Shown one piece after another: positions 28,228 through 35,725 of a DNA stretch of 64,000 nt. Made by a program: the position numbers and the translations under genes. Source of the DNA: CAVSUB01 sp963816725 (GTDB taxonomy: Bacteria; Acidobacteriota; Vicinamibacteria; Vicinamibacterales; 2-12-FULL-66-21). The notes beneath the pieces were generated by a model. It worked only from the letters and a program-made list of their open reading frames with translations, made no database searches and was not told where the DNA came from. Position 1 is the stretch's first letter. Every line of letters begins with the position of its first letter. The stretch is taken from assembly GCA_963816725.1 (NCBI GenBank), contig CAWFMC010000010.1:124001-188000 (forward strand), written 5' to 3'.

Positions 28228-28457
28228 CCAGCTTCCAGCTTCCAGCTTCCAGCTTCCGCATCGCTTGATGTGATGATGCCGCGACGATAGCGGTCGCGAC
28301 GTTTCGAGCTTAGGCAGGAGTGTCGGGTGGGGCTCAACCCGTCGCATCGATCCCGGCGCGCCGGACCGCATCACGCTGACGCACCGCGCGGCTCGAACCT
28401 TGAACCCTGCACCTTGAACGCCGAACCTTGAACCCGGGTCCCCGGTCCCCGGTCCCG
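28228..28457. repeat. Heptad repeat element 4
   Basis: Convergent spacer. It contains four perfect CCAGCTT copies (28228-28255), then a run of CGAACCT/TGAACCC/TGCACCT/TGAACGC units ending in three GGTCCCC-type units (28393-28457). Both blocks are C-type here, so the two-arm hairpin is not obvious. Confidence 0.85.
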
Positions 28458-28458
28458 C

Positions 28459-28653
28459 CTAGGGTCTCCCCAACAACCACCCGATCGGGCCGTTGCCGGA
28501 CGCGGTGGGGTCCCCCAGCCAGCCGGGCGGCGTCAGCCACACGAACGCGAGGATCGCGATCACCATCAGGTCGTATTGCCAGGTCGCCCGATCGTAGGTC
28601 CAGAAGAACGCGTTCCAGAGCACCCGCAGCGGCAGCGGCGTCGAGGACTTCAT
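28459..28653 (-). CDS. Small membrane protein coupled to the phosphatidyltransferase
   Basis: 64 aa with one central helix (YDLMVIAILAFVWLTPPGWL) and aromatic-rich flanks (WNAFFWTYDRATW). Its ATG overlaps the stop of the CDP-alcohol phosphatidyltransferase by 4 bp (28650-28653), so translation is coupled and the product probably works with that enzyme or its lipid product. Family not recognised. Confidence 0.7.
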   Translation of the reverse strand: MKSSTPLPLRVLWNAFFWTYDRATWQYDLMVIAILAFVWLTPPGWLGDPTASGNGPIGWLLGRP

Positions 28654-29252
28654 GCGGCCACCTGCGGGTGGGCGTCGCGCAGCTCACGGTAGGTGAGGAT
28701 GATGCGGTCGGCGACGGTGAAGACCGACAGGACCAGGATGATCCACAGCACGGCGGCCATACGATTGGTGAAGGCGCCGATCATGAAGAGGACGATCCGC
28801 TCCGGGCGCTCCATGAAGCCGACCTTGCACTTCTTGATGATCGACTCGGCGCGCGCTCGCGTGTAGCTCGTCATGACCGTGAACATCATCGCCAGCGCCG
28901 TAATCATGACGTAGTCGGTCCGCTCCTTGAGCGAGTAGAGATAAATCAGCCCGATGAACAGCGAGATGTCCGAGAAGCGGTCGATCACCGAGTCCCAGAA
29001 CCCGCCGAAGAGACTCACCGCGTTCAGCTCGACAGCGACCTTGCCGTCGATGAAGTCGAAGATGTTGGCGACCACCATGATCACGCCCGCCAGCACGAAC
29101 CGGCCGAGTCCGAGAGCGACGGCCGCCGCGACGTTGATGAGGACGCCGACGAAGGTGAGGACGTTAGGGTGGATCTTGAGCGCGACACAGGTCGCGATGA
29201 TCGCGCGCAGCGGAAACATGCAGATGCGCCCGATGAGCCCGGTGAAGGTCAT
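28650..29252 (-). CDS. CDP-alcohol phosphatidyltransferase family membrane enzyme
   Basis: 200 aa polytopic membrane protein. The family motif D-x2-DG-x2-AR-x8-9-G-x3-D-x3-D is recognisable as DFIDGKVAV...GGFWDSVID: the four Asp are present but the Arg of the AR pair is Val. Members transfer a phosphatidyl group from CDP-diacylglycerol to an alcohol such as glycerol-3-phosphate or inositol. N-terminal helices surround KIHPNVLTFVGVLINVAAA (the usual PN-x-LT opening). It is followed by the small membrane protein in a coupled pair and is divergent from uvrC. Confidence 0.85.
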   Translation of the reverse strand: MTFTGLIGRICMFPLRAIIATCVALKIHPNVLTFVGVLINVAAAVALGLGRFVLAGVIMVVANIFDFIDGKVAVELNAVSLFGGFWDSVIDRFSDISLFIGLIYLYSLKERTDYVMITALAMMFTVMTSYTRARAESIIKKCKVGFMERPERIVLFMIGAFTNRMAAVLWIILVLSVFTVADRIILTYRELRDAHPQVAA

Positions 29253-29317
29253 GACTGTCGTGTGCCGCGCGGTATAATGAACGGTTCAGGCCTGCGCCAA
29301 AACTCGCAGTGTACCGC

Positions 29318-30748
29318 ATGGCGATCCGTGATCTCAAGGACCAGATAGCCCGCCTTCCGGAGCAACCCGGGGTCTACGTCTATTCGAACGACGCCGGCGA
29401 AACGCTGTACGTCGGCAAGGCCCGCGTGCTGCGCGACCGCGTCCGCAGCTATCTCGGCGCGCACGGCATGAGCCCGCGCATCGACGCGCTGCTCGATGAC
29501 GCCACCCGTCTCGAAGTCATCGTCACCGACTCGGTGGTCGAAGCGCTGGCGCTCGAGAACCATCTGATCAAGCAGAAGAACCCCAAGTACAACATCCTCC
29601 TCCGCGACGACAAGAACTACCCGTATTTGCAGCTGACGACCGGAGAGGCGTTCCCGCGCGTCCTGGTCGCGCGGCAGGTCCAGCGCGACGATCACTATTA
29701 CGCCGGCCCCTTCCTGCCCGCGAAGCTGGCGCGCCGGACGATGTCGCTGACCCACCGGCTGTTCGGGATGCGGTCGTGCAACGAGGTCATCACGGGCGAG
29801 CGCGGCCGGCCGTGCCTCGAGTACGACATCAAGCGGTGCATCGCGCCGTGCGTGCGGGAGCTGTGTACGGAAGAGGAGTATCGGGCGGCGGTCGTCAACA
29901 CGAAGCTGTTCCTCGAGGGTCGCAGCGAGGAACTCGTCGAGGGGCTGCGGCAGCGGATGACCGAGGCGGCCGGCGACGAACGCTTCGAACAGGCGGCGCA
30001 GCTGCGGGACGCGATCCGGACCATCGAAACCCAGAACACGCGGCACCAGAAGATGGCCGGCGTCGAGCTCGGCGACCGTGACGCGTTCGGCTTGAAGCTG
30101 GGACCCGCCGGGGCAGTGGTCCAGATTTTCCAGGTGCGCGGCGGCCGGGTGATCGAACGGATCGAGCTGGCCTCGGAGCTGGGCGAGACCGTCGACGCCG
30201 GGCCCGGGGCGCCGCCCAAACGCGACAGCGGCGAATGCGACGTGTTGCAGGCGGCCTTGCAGCAGTTCTACGCCGACCGGCCCGCGCCGCCGGAGATCCA
30301 CCTGCCGATCGCCTTCAGCGAGTCCGACACCGAGATGCTCGAGGGGTGGCTGTCAGGCACAGCCGGGCACCGCGTCCGCCTGCTGGCGCCCAAGCGCGGC
30401 GAGAAGCGGGGACTGCTCGACCTCGCCGCGCGGAATGCCGCCGTCGCCTATCAGGCCCGCTTCAACCAGAACGTCGCCGCGCACTACGACGCGCTCGAGA
30501 CGCTGCGCAGCGTCCTCTCCTTGCCGGCGGTGCCACGCCGCATCGAGTGCTTCGACATCTCCACCATTCAGGGTGCCGAGACGGTCGCCTCGATGGTCGT
30601 CTGCGAAGACGGCCGGATGAAGCGGTCGGAGTATCGGAAGTTTCGCATCCGGGGATCGGCGGTCGGGACTCGGGACTTGGCGCTCGGCGCTGGGCGTTCG
30701 GCGCTCGGCGCTGGGGAAGCCCTCGCCAGCGCGCCGACAGTCGAGTGA
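29318..30748 (+). CDS. uvrC: UvrC, N-terminal part (gene interrupted by a heptad element)
   Basis: Incision nuclease of nucleotide excision repair. From ATG 29318 it encodes the GIY-YIG 3'-incision domain (residues 15-95: PGVYVYSNDAGETLYVGKA), the Cys-containing region (RPCLEYDIKRCIAPC), the UVR motif for UvrB contact (FEQAAQLRDAIRTIE) and the first half of the RNase H-like 5'-nuclease with its first catalytic Asp (IECFDISTIQG). Normal sequence stops at YRKFRIRG (about 30655). The frame then reads through GGGACTC/GGCGCTC heptads and stops at 30746-30748. The rest of UvrC follows in another frame at 30825-31400. Confidence 0.9.
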   Translation: MAIRDLKDQIARLPEQPGVYVYSNDAGETLYVGKARVLRDRVRSYLGAHGMSPRIDALLDDATRLEVIVTDSVVEALALENHLIKQKNPKYNILLRDDKNYPYLQLTTGEAFPRVLVARQVQRDDHYYAGPFLPAKLARRTMSLTHRLFGMRSCNEVITGERGRPCLEYDIKRCIAPCVRELCTEEEYRAAVVNTKLFLEGRSEELVEGLRQRMTEAAGDERFEQAAQLRDAIRTIETQNTRHQKMAGVELGDRDAFGLKLGPAGAVVQIFQVRGGRVIERIELASELGETVDAGPGAPPKRDSGECDVLQAALQQFYADRPAPPEIHLPIAFSESDTEMLEGWLSGTAGHRVRLLAPKRGEKRGLLDLAARNAAVAYQARFNQNVAAHYDALETLRSVLSLPAVPRRIECFDISTIQGAETVASMVVCEDGRMKRSEYRKFRIRGSAVGTRDLALGAGRSALGAGEALASAPTVE

Positions 30749-30898
30749 CGTCCTGAACGAGTCGAATGGACTGGGCGAACCCCAGAACCGCCCGAGCGCC
30801 GAGCGCCCAGCGCCCAGCGCCGGCATGGAACCCCTGAACCTCCCGGATCGCCGGATCCCGGATCCGGATTCCGGCGACCGCGGCGCGGAGCGCCGCGT
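30655..30898. repeat. Heptad repeat element 5, inserted inside uvrC
   Basis: About 240 bp with no counterpart in UvrC. The G-arm has seven units in perfect 7-bp register: GGGACTC, GGGACTT, GGCGCTC, GGCGCTG, GGCGTTC, GGCGCTC, GGCGCTG (30664-30712). The centre is about 80 bp. The C-arm has GAGCGCC twice and CAGCGCC twice (30793-30820), and an outer CCGGATC series follows (30851-30872). The arms are complementary. Confidence 0.9.
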
Positions 30899-31400
30899 CC
30901 TCGACGACTTCGCCTCGATGCACGAGGTCGTGCTGCGGCGCTACCGGAAGCTGCTCGAGACCGGCGGCGCGTTCCCGGACCTGGTCCTCATCGACGGCGG
31001 CAAAGGGCAGCTGGGCGCCGCGTATATGGCGCTCGAGGAGCTCGGCCTGGGACGGATGATCGCGGTCGGGATTGCGAAGAAGGAGGAGCTGCTCTTCATG
31101 CGCGATCGGGAGGATGCGATTGCGCTGAGCAAGGAGAGCCCGTCGCTCCTCCTGATCCAGCGAATCCGTGACGAGGCGCATCGGTTTGCGGTGACCTTCC
31201 ATCGCCAGCAGCGCAAGACGCGGGATCTGCGATCGGAGCTCGACGAGATCGCCGGCATCGGCCCACGGCGGCGCAAGGCGCTCCTGACCACGTTCGGCAG
31301 CGTCGCCGGGGTTCGCCGCGCGGCGCGCGAGGAGCTGGCGCGGGTCGTCGGGGTCAAGGGTGCCGACGCGGTGCTCGCCCATTTCAACTCCCGCGTGTGA
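30825..31400 (+). CDS. uvrC: UvrC, C-terminal part
   Basis: 191 aa as an ORF; true UvrC sequence begins at about 30897 (VLDDFASMHEVVLRRYRKLL). It carries the second catalytic Asp (LVLIDGGKGQL), the catalytic His (IRDEAHRFAVTFHR) and the tandem helix-hairpin-helix DNA-binding tail (EIAGIGPRRRKALL, VVGVKGADAVLAHF). Its frame is open upstream to 30621, right across the repeat element, so it differs from the N-terminal frame only by one base modulo three. The joined gene minus one heptad would encode about 694 aa, versus about 610-620 for typical UvrC. Confidence 0.88.
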   Translation: MEPLNLPDRRIPDPDSGDRGAERRVLDDFASMHEVVLRRYRKLLETGGAFPDLVLIDGGKGQLGAAYMALEELGLGRMIAVGIAKKEELLFMRDREDAIALSKESPSLLLIQRIRDEAHRFAVTFHRQQRKTRDLRSELDEIAGIGPRRRKALLTTFGSVAGVRRAAREELARVVGVKGADAVLAHFNSRV

Positions 31401-31517
31401 TCCGGCGACCGGCCCCGGCACGAGCGATAAACGCTTGATAAGTCAGGGGCTTTGCCGTACTCTTGACCGTCTTTTCCGCCCGCGGCGAGCCGCTGGCCCG
31501 CGCGGAGTTCGCCACCT

Positions 31518-32135
31518 TTGGATCCACTCTCGATTGCTCTTCAACTCGGGATCGTGCTGATCGCCCTCACGATTCACGAGGCGGCGCACGCCTGGACCGC
31601 GAACCGCCTCGGCGATTCCACGGCGCGTTTGCGCGGTCGCATTTCGCTGAACCCGGCGCGGCACATCGATCCGATCGGGACCATCCTGTTGCCGCTCCTG
31701 GCGGTGGCCAGCGGGCTGCCGATCATCGGGTGGGCGAAGCCGGTGCCGGTCGACGTGCGCCAGCTTCGGCGCGGCCGCCGCGATTTCATGCTCGTCGCCG
31801 CCGCGGGGCCGATCAGCAACCTGTTGCAGGCGGTCGTCGCCTCCTTCGCGGTGCGGGCGCTCGTGGCCGGTGGGGCCGGGTACGGTCCGGCCGCGATCAT
31901 CTGCACGATGTTCGTCGTGATCAACCTGCTGCTGGCCGTGTTCAACCTGATCCCCGTCCCGCCGCTCGACGGCGGCAACGTATTGGCCGGGCTGCTGCCG
32001 GCCGGCGCCGAGCCGCTGTTGGCGATGCTGCGGCAGTACGGATTCATCCTGCTCTATGTCCTGATGTTCACCGGCGTGCTCGACGCCTTGATCGAGCCGC
32101 CGACGCGCTTCTTCCAGAGGATCCTCCTGCCGTGA
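31518..32135 (+). CDS. Site-2 protease family (M50) membrane metalloprotease
   Basis: 205 aa from a TTG at 31518. The zinc motif HEAAH sits in the first helix (IALTIHEAAHAW) and the second metal ligand region is NLIPVPPLDGGNVL in a later helix, the N-P-D-G arrangement of the short M50B group. Four to five helices are predicted. Intramembrane cleavage of an unknown substrate is expected. The stop overlaps the trpS GTG start by 4 bp. This gene with trpS, scpA and scpB is a common bacterial neighbourhood. Confidence 0.88.
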   Translation: MDPLSIALQLGIVLIALTIHEAAHAWTANRLGDSTARLRGRISLNPARHIDPIGTILLPLLAVASGLPIIGWAKPVPVDVRQLRRGRRDFMLVAAAGPISNLLQAVVASFAVRALVAGGAGYGPAAIICTMFVVINLLLAVFNLIPVPPLDGGNVLAGLLPAGAEPLLAMLRQYGFILLYVLMFTGVLDALIEPPTRFFQRILLP

Positions 32136-33121
32136 AACCACGCGTCGTCTCGGGCATGCGCCCGACGGGGAAGCTGCATCTCGGACATCTGGTCGGCGCC
32201 CTGAGCAACTGGGCGGACCTGCAGGAGCAGTACGACTGTTTCTATTTCGTCGCGGACTGGCACGCCCTCACCAGCGATTACGCCGACACCGCCGGCATCG
32301 TCTCGAGCGGGTTGGACATGGTGGCGGACTGGATTGCCGCCGGCATCGATCCCGAACGCAGCACGATCTTCGTGCAGTCGCTGGTCCCGGAGCACGCCGA
32401 GCTCCATCTGCTGCTGTCGATGACCGTGCCGCTCGGATGGCTCGAGCGCGTGCCGACCTACAAGGAGCAGATGGACCAGTTGTCCGAAAAGGACCTGTCC
32501 ACACTCGGTTTTCTCGGGTATCCGCTGCTGCAGACGGCGGACGTCATCATGTACGACGCGCAGTACGTGCCGGTGGGCCAGGACCAGGTCCCGCACCTCG
32601 AGCTCAGTCGCGAGATCGTGCGCCGCTATCACAACTTCTACGGCCAGCTGTTCGTCGAACCAAAGCCGCTGCTGACGAAGGTGTCGCGCCTGCCCGGGCT
32701 CGACAACCGCAAGATGTCGAAGAGCTACGGCAACACGATCGATCTCTCGGACGACCCGGACACGGTGAAGAAGAAAGTGATGCAGATGTACACGGATCCG
32801 AAGAGAATCCGTGCGGACATCCCCGGCACGGTGGAAGACAATCCGGTGTTCACGTACCACGATGCCTTCAATCCGGACACTGCCGAGGTCGACGACCTGA
32901 AGGCGCGCTACCGGGCGGGCAAGGTCGGCGATGTCGAGGTGAAGACCAAGCTGGCCAAGGCGCTCAACGCCCATCTCGAGCCGATGCGCGCGCGCCGCGC
33001 CGAGCTATTGGCCAAGCCCGCGGCCCTGCGCGAGATCCTCTTCGAGGGCTCGCGCCGGGCCCGTGCGGTCGCGCAAGAGACGATGAATCGAGTGCGGACC
33101 GCGGTCAAGCTGCAGTATTGA
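32132..33121 (+). CDS. trpS: Tryptophanyl-tRNA synthetase
   Basis: 329 aa from GTG 32132, chosen because it overlaps the preceding stop (GTGA) and gives the normal N-terminus MKPRVVSGMRPTGKLHLGH. Class I catalytic motifs: HLGH (HIGH) and KMSKS (in DNRKMSKSYGN). YVPVGQDQVPHLELSREI is the expected Trp/ATP pocket segment. It charges tRNA-Trp in the cytosol. Followed by scpA after 10 bp. Confidence 0.96.
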   Translation: MKPRVVSGMRPTGKLHLGHLVGALSNWADLQEQYDCFYFVADWHALTSDYADTAGIVSSGLDMVADWIAAGIDPERSTIFVQSLVPEHAELHLLLSMTVPLGWLERVPTYKEQMDQLSEKDLSTLGFLGYPLLQTADVIMYDAQYVPVGQDQVPHLELSREIVRRYHNFYGQLFVEPKPLLTKVSRLPGLDNRKMSKSYGNTIDLSDDPDTVKKKVMQMYTDPKRIRADIPGTVEDNPVFTYHDAFNPDTAEVDDLKARYRAGKVGDVEVKTKLAKALNAHLEPMRARRAELLAKPAALREILFEGSRRARAVAQETMNRVRTAVKLQY

Positions 33122-33131
33122 GCGACCAGCC

Positions 33132-34019
33132 ATGGAATTCGAATCGATTCTCGAGGGCTACCCGGTCAAACTGGCCAACTTCGAAGGGCCGCTCGACCTG
33201 CTGCTGCACCTGATTCGCAAGCACGAAGTCGACATCTACGACATCCCGATCGCGCTCGTCACGCAGCAGTACCTGGACTACATCGATCTGATGCAGGAGC
33301 TGAACCTCGACGTGGCGGGGGAGTTCCTGGTCATGGCCGCGACGCTGATCCACATCAAGTCGCGCACGCTGCTGCCGCGTGCCGATCCCGCCCAGGAGGA
33401 TCCCGACGAGGATCCGCGCGAGGCGTTGATGCGGCGGCTGCTCGAACACCAGAAATACAAGGCCGCGGCGGAGCTGCTGCACGAGCGCGAGACCCTGCGG
33501 AGCGCGCAGTGGACCCGGCCGGACGGTCCGATCGCCGAGATCGCCGGCGAGGCGCCGGAACCCGAAGTCGAGGTCGATCTCTTCAGCCTGATCAGCGCGT
33601 TCCGCGCCGTCGTCGAGCGGGCCAAACAACGGCCGAAGATCTACATGCCGGCCGAGCAGATCCCGATCGAGGATCGCATCGAGCAGCTCATGACCCGCCT
33701 GTCCGAGACGGAGGCGTGCGGCTTCGAGGATCTTTTTGCCGACGTCCAGTCGCGCGCCGGACTGATCGTCACGTTCCTGGCGCTGCTCGAGATGATTCGT
33801 CTCAAGCTGGTGCGCGTGTTCCAGGCTGGATCGGTCGGGCCGATCCGCGTCTATCGGCGGGCGCGGCCGGCCGACGCACCGCATCCGCTGCTCGATCCCG
33901 AGACGCGCCACGCCGCCGAAACCGCCGCTCATGCGCTCGAGGCGGCGAAGGCCGCCGGGTCCGCCGCCGACCCGGATGCGGACCCGGGCCCCGACGCGCC
34001 GAAACTGAACCCGGAGTAA
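33132..34019 (+). CDS. scpA: Segregation and condensation protein A
   Basis: 295 aa kleisin of the bacterial SMC-ScpAB complex. The N-terminal KLANFEGPLDLLLHLI and KHEVDIYDIPIALVTQQYLDYI are the SMC-neck-binding block, followed by GEFLVMAATLIHIKSRTLLP; the C-terminal winged-helix part includes VTFLALLEMIRLKLVRV. The last 55 residues are an Ala/Pro/Asp-rich extension (DPDADPGPDAPKLN). Between trpS and scpB, with 10-12 bp gaps. Confidence 0.95.
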   Translation: MEFESILEGYPVKLANFEGPLDLLLHLIRKHEVDIYDIPIALVTQQYLDYIDLMQELNLDVAGEFLVMAATLIHIKSRTLLPRADPAQEDPDEDPREALMRRLLEHQKYKAAAELLHERETLRSAQWTRPDGPIAEIAGEAPEPEVEVDLFSLISAFRAVVERAKQRPKIYMPAEQIPIEDRIEQLMTRLSETEACGFEDLFADVQSRAGLIVTFLALLEMIRLKLVRVFQAGSVGPIRVYRRARPADAPHPLLDPETRHAAETAAHALEAAKAAGSAADPDADPGPDAPKLNPE

Positions 34020-34031
34020 GAGGCTACCGAC

Positions 34032-34724
34032 GTGTCCGATCACCTCAAACCGATCGTCGAGGCGTTGATCTTCGCGTCACCGGATCCGGTGACGCCCAGG
34101 ACGCTCTACAAACTGCTCGAAAGCGAGCCGCGCGAGGACGTCGATGCCGCGCTCGCCGCGGTCCGGGCCGACTACGAACGTCCGGGCGGCCTGCAGCTGG
34201 TCGAGATCGCCGGCGGCTATCAGATCGTCACGCGCTCCGAGCTGCACGAATGGGTGCGCAAGTTGTTCCACGAGCGCACCACGCAGAAGCTGTCGGTGCA
34301 GTCGCTCGAGACGCTCGCGGTCATCGCCTACAAACAGCCGATCACCGCGCCCGAGATCGCCGAGATCCGCGGCGTCAGCAGCAGCGGCGGAGTCCTGTCG
34401 ACGCTCATCGAACGCAAGTTGATCAAGACGGTGGGGCGCAAGCAGGTGGTCGGCCGGCCCTTCATGTATGCGACGACACGGGAGTTCCTCGAGCGATTCG
34501 GGCTGAACGATCTCAACGACCTGCCGAAGGTGGAGGAGATGTCCGACGTGCTCGGGTTCGAGCTGCCCAACGCGCTGCTCGAGCCGACGGTCACGACCAC
34601 CGCGCTGCCGTTTGATGGGGCGCCAGACGACGCCGCGGCACCGTCTGAGGGCGCGGAACCGCCACCCGCCCAGGACGACGAGGAGCCGGCGGCCGTCGGT
34701 TCCCGTGACGACACGGTGCACTGA
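34032..34724 (+). CDS. scpB: Segregation and condensation protein B
   Basis: 230 aa from GTG 34032. Two winged-helix domains: PIVEALIFASPDPVTPRTLYKLL, GGYQIVTRSELHEWVRKLF, then LSVQSLETLAVIAYKQPIT and the very conserved EIRGVSSSGGVLSTLIERKLI, ending in YATTREFLERFGLNDLNDLP. The protein dimerises and clamps ScpA. It has an acidic disordered tail of about 50 residues. Followed by heptad element 6. Confidence 0.95.
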   Translation: MSDHLKPIVEALIFASPDPVTPRTLYKLLESEPREDVDAALAAVRADYERPGGLQLVEIAGGYQIVTRSELHEWVRKLFHERTTQKLSVQSLETLAVIAYKQPITAPEIAEIRGVSSSGGVLSTLIERKLIKTVGRKQVVGRPFMYATTREFLERFGLNDLNDLPKVEEMSDVLGFELPNALLEPTVTTTALPFDGAPDDAAAPSEGAEPPPAQDDEEPAAVGSRDDTVH

Positions 34725-34736
34725 GGCGCTGACGCT

Positions 34737-34839
34737 GGTGGGCTTTAGGCTGTAGGCTCTGGGCTGTCGGCAGCGCAGGGCGCCCAGAGCCAGACCGGCC
34801 AATAGCCCACAGCCCAAAGCCACAGCCCGAAGCGTAAGC
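34737..34839. repeat. Heptad repeat element 6
   Basis: Between scpB and the pseudouridine synthase gene. The G-arm is GGCTTTA, GGCTGTA, GGCTCTG, GGCTGTC in 7-bp register (34741-34769). The C-arm has CCCAGAGCC and AGCCCAC, AGCCCAA, AGCCACA, GCCCGAA units (34792-34831). The arms are inverted relative to each other and the C-arm lies about 12 bp before the next ATG. Confidence 0.85.
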
Positions 34840-34843
34840 CCCC

Positions 34844-35725
34844 ATGCCCCCCATCCGACTCCAGAAGATCCTCTCGACGGCCGGCATCGCGTCACGGCGC
34901 GCCGCCGAGACGCTCATTGCCCAGGGGCGCGTGTCGGTCAATCGCGTCACGGTGCTGGAGCTCGGCTCGAAGGCGGATCCCGAGACCGACGACATTCGGG
35001 TCGACGGCCGGCGCGTGAAGCCGGCGGCACGGCGGCGGTATTTCCTGCTCAACAAACCGAAAGGCTTCATCAGTACGCGCTCGGACCCGCAGAAGCGTCC
35101 GACGGTGATCGACATCCTGGCTCGCCACGGCATCCGCGACTACGTCTACCCGGTGGGCCGGCTGGACTACGAGTCCGAGGGGCTCATCATCCTGACCAGC
35201 GACGGCGACCTTGCCGCGCAGCTCACGCATCCGAGCCACGGCGTGGCCCGTGAGTACGAGGTGCGCGTGCTGGGCGTCCCGGACGAGCACGAGATCGAGC
35301 GGATCGCGAAGGGCGTCGTGATCGACGGCCGTCGCACGGCGCCGGCGGACGTCCGTGTCGCGAAGGTCATCGAGTCGCCCAGCGGACGCGTCGAGACGCT
35401 GCTGTCGATCGTGATCCACGAAGGGCGCAATCGCCAGGTGCGCAAGATGTGCGAGTCGATCGGCCATCCGGTCGCGCGCCTGCGGCGCGTGTCGATCGGG
35501 CCGATCGCCGACGAGCGGCTGCGGCCGGGTGACTTCCGGGAGCTCTCGCCGGAGGAAGTCGCGGCGCTGCGCAAGGTCGCGGCCTCGGCGCCGCGCAGCA
35601 CGACGTCGGAGCCGCCGGCGGGCGCCGGGCGCGGACCGGTCAGTCCGCGAGGACCTCGGTCCAGAAGCGGACCAGCGCGAACGCCGACGAGACCGACGCG
35701 GCGCGATCGACCTCGGCGTGGGTGA
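34844..35725 (+). CDS. RluB-type 23S rRNA pseudouridine synthase
   Basis: 293 aa. The S4 RNA-binding domain (IRLQKILSTAGIASRRAAE, GRVSVNRVTVLELG) precedes the synthase core FLLNKPKGFISTRSD, the catalytic-Asp motif VGRLDYESEGLIILTSDG, and HEGRNRQVRKMCESIGHPV. It probably isomerises U2605-type sites in helix 93 (RluB) rather than RsuA sites; the two are hard to separate by sequence. The Arg/Pro-rich C-terminal tail overlaps the convergent hydrolase gene by 86 bp. No clear Shine-Dalgarno sequence. Confidence 0.9.
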   Translation: MPPIRLQKILSTAGIASRRAAETLIAQGRVSVNRVTVLELGSKADPETDDIRVDGRRVKPAARRRYFLLNKPKGFISTRSDPQKRPTVIDILARHGIRDYVYPVGRLDYESEGLIILTSDGDLAAQLTHPSHGVAREYEVRVLGVPDEHEIERIAKGVVIDGRRTAPADVRVAKVIESPSGRVETLLSIVIHEGRNRQVRKMCESIGHPVARLRRVSIGPIADERLRPGDFRELSPEEVAALRKVAASAPRSTTSEPPAGAGRGPVSPRGPRSRSGPARTPTRPTRRDRPRRG

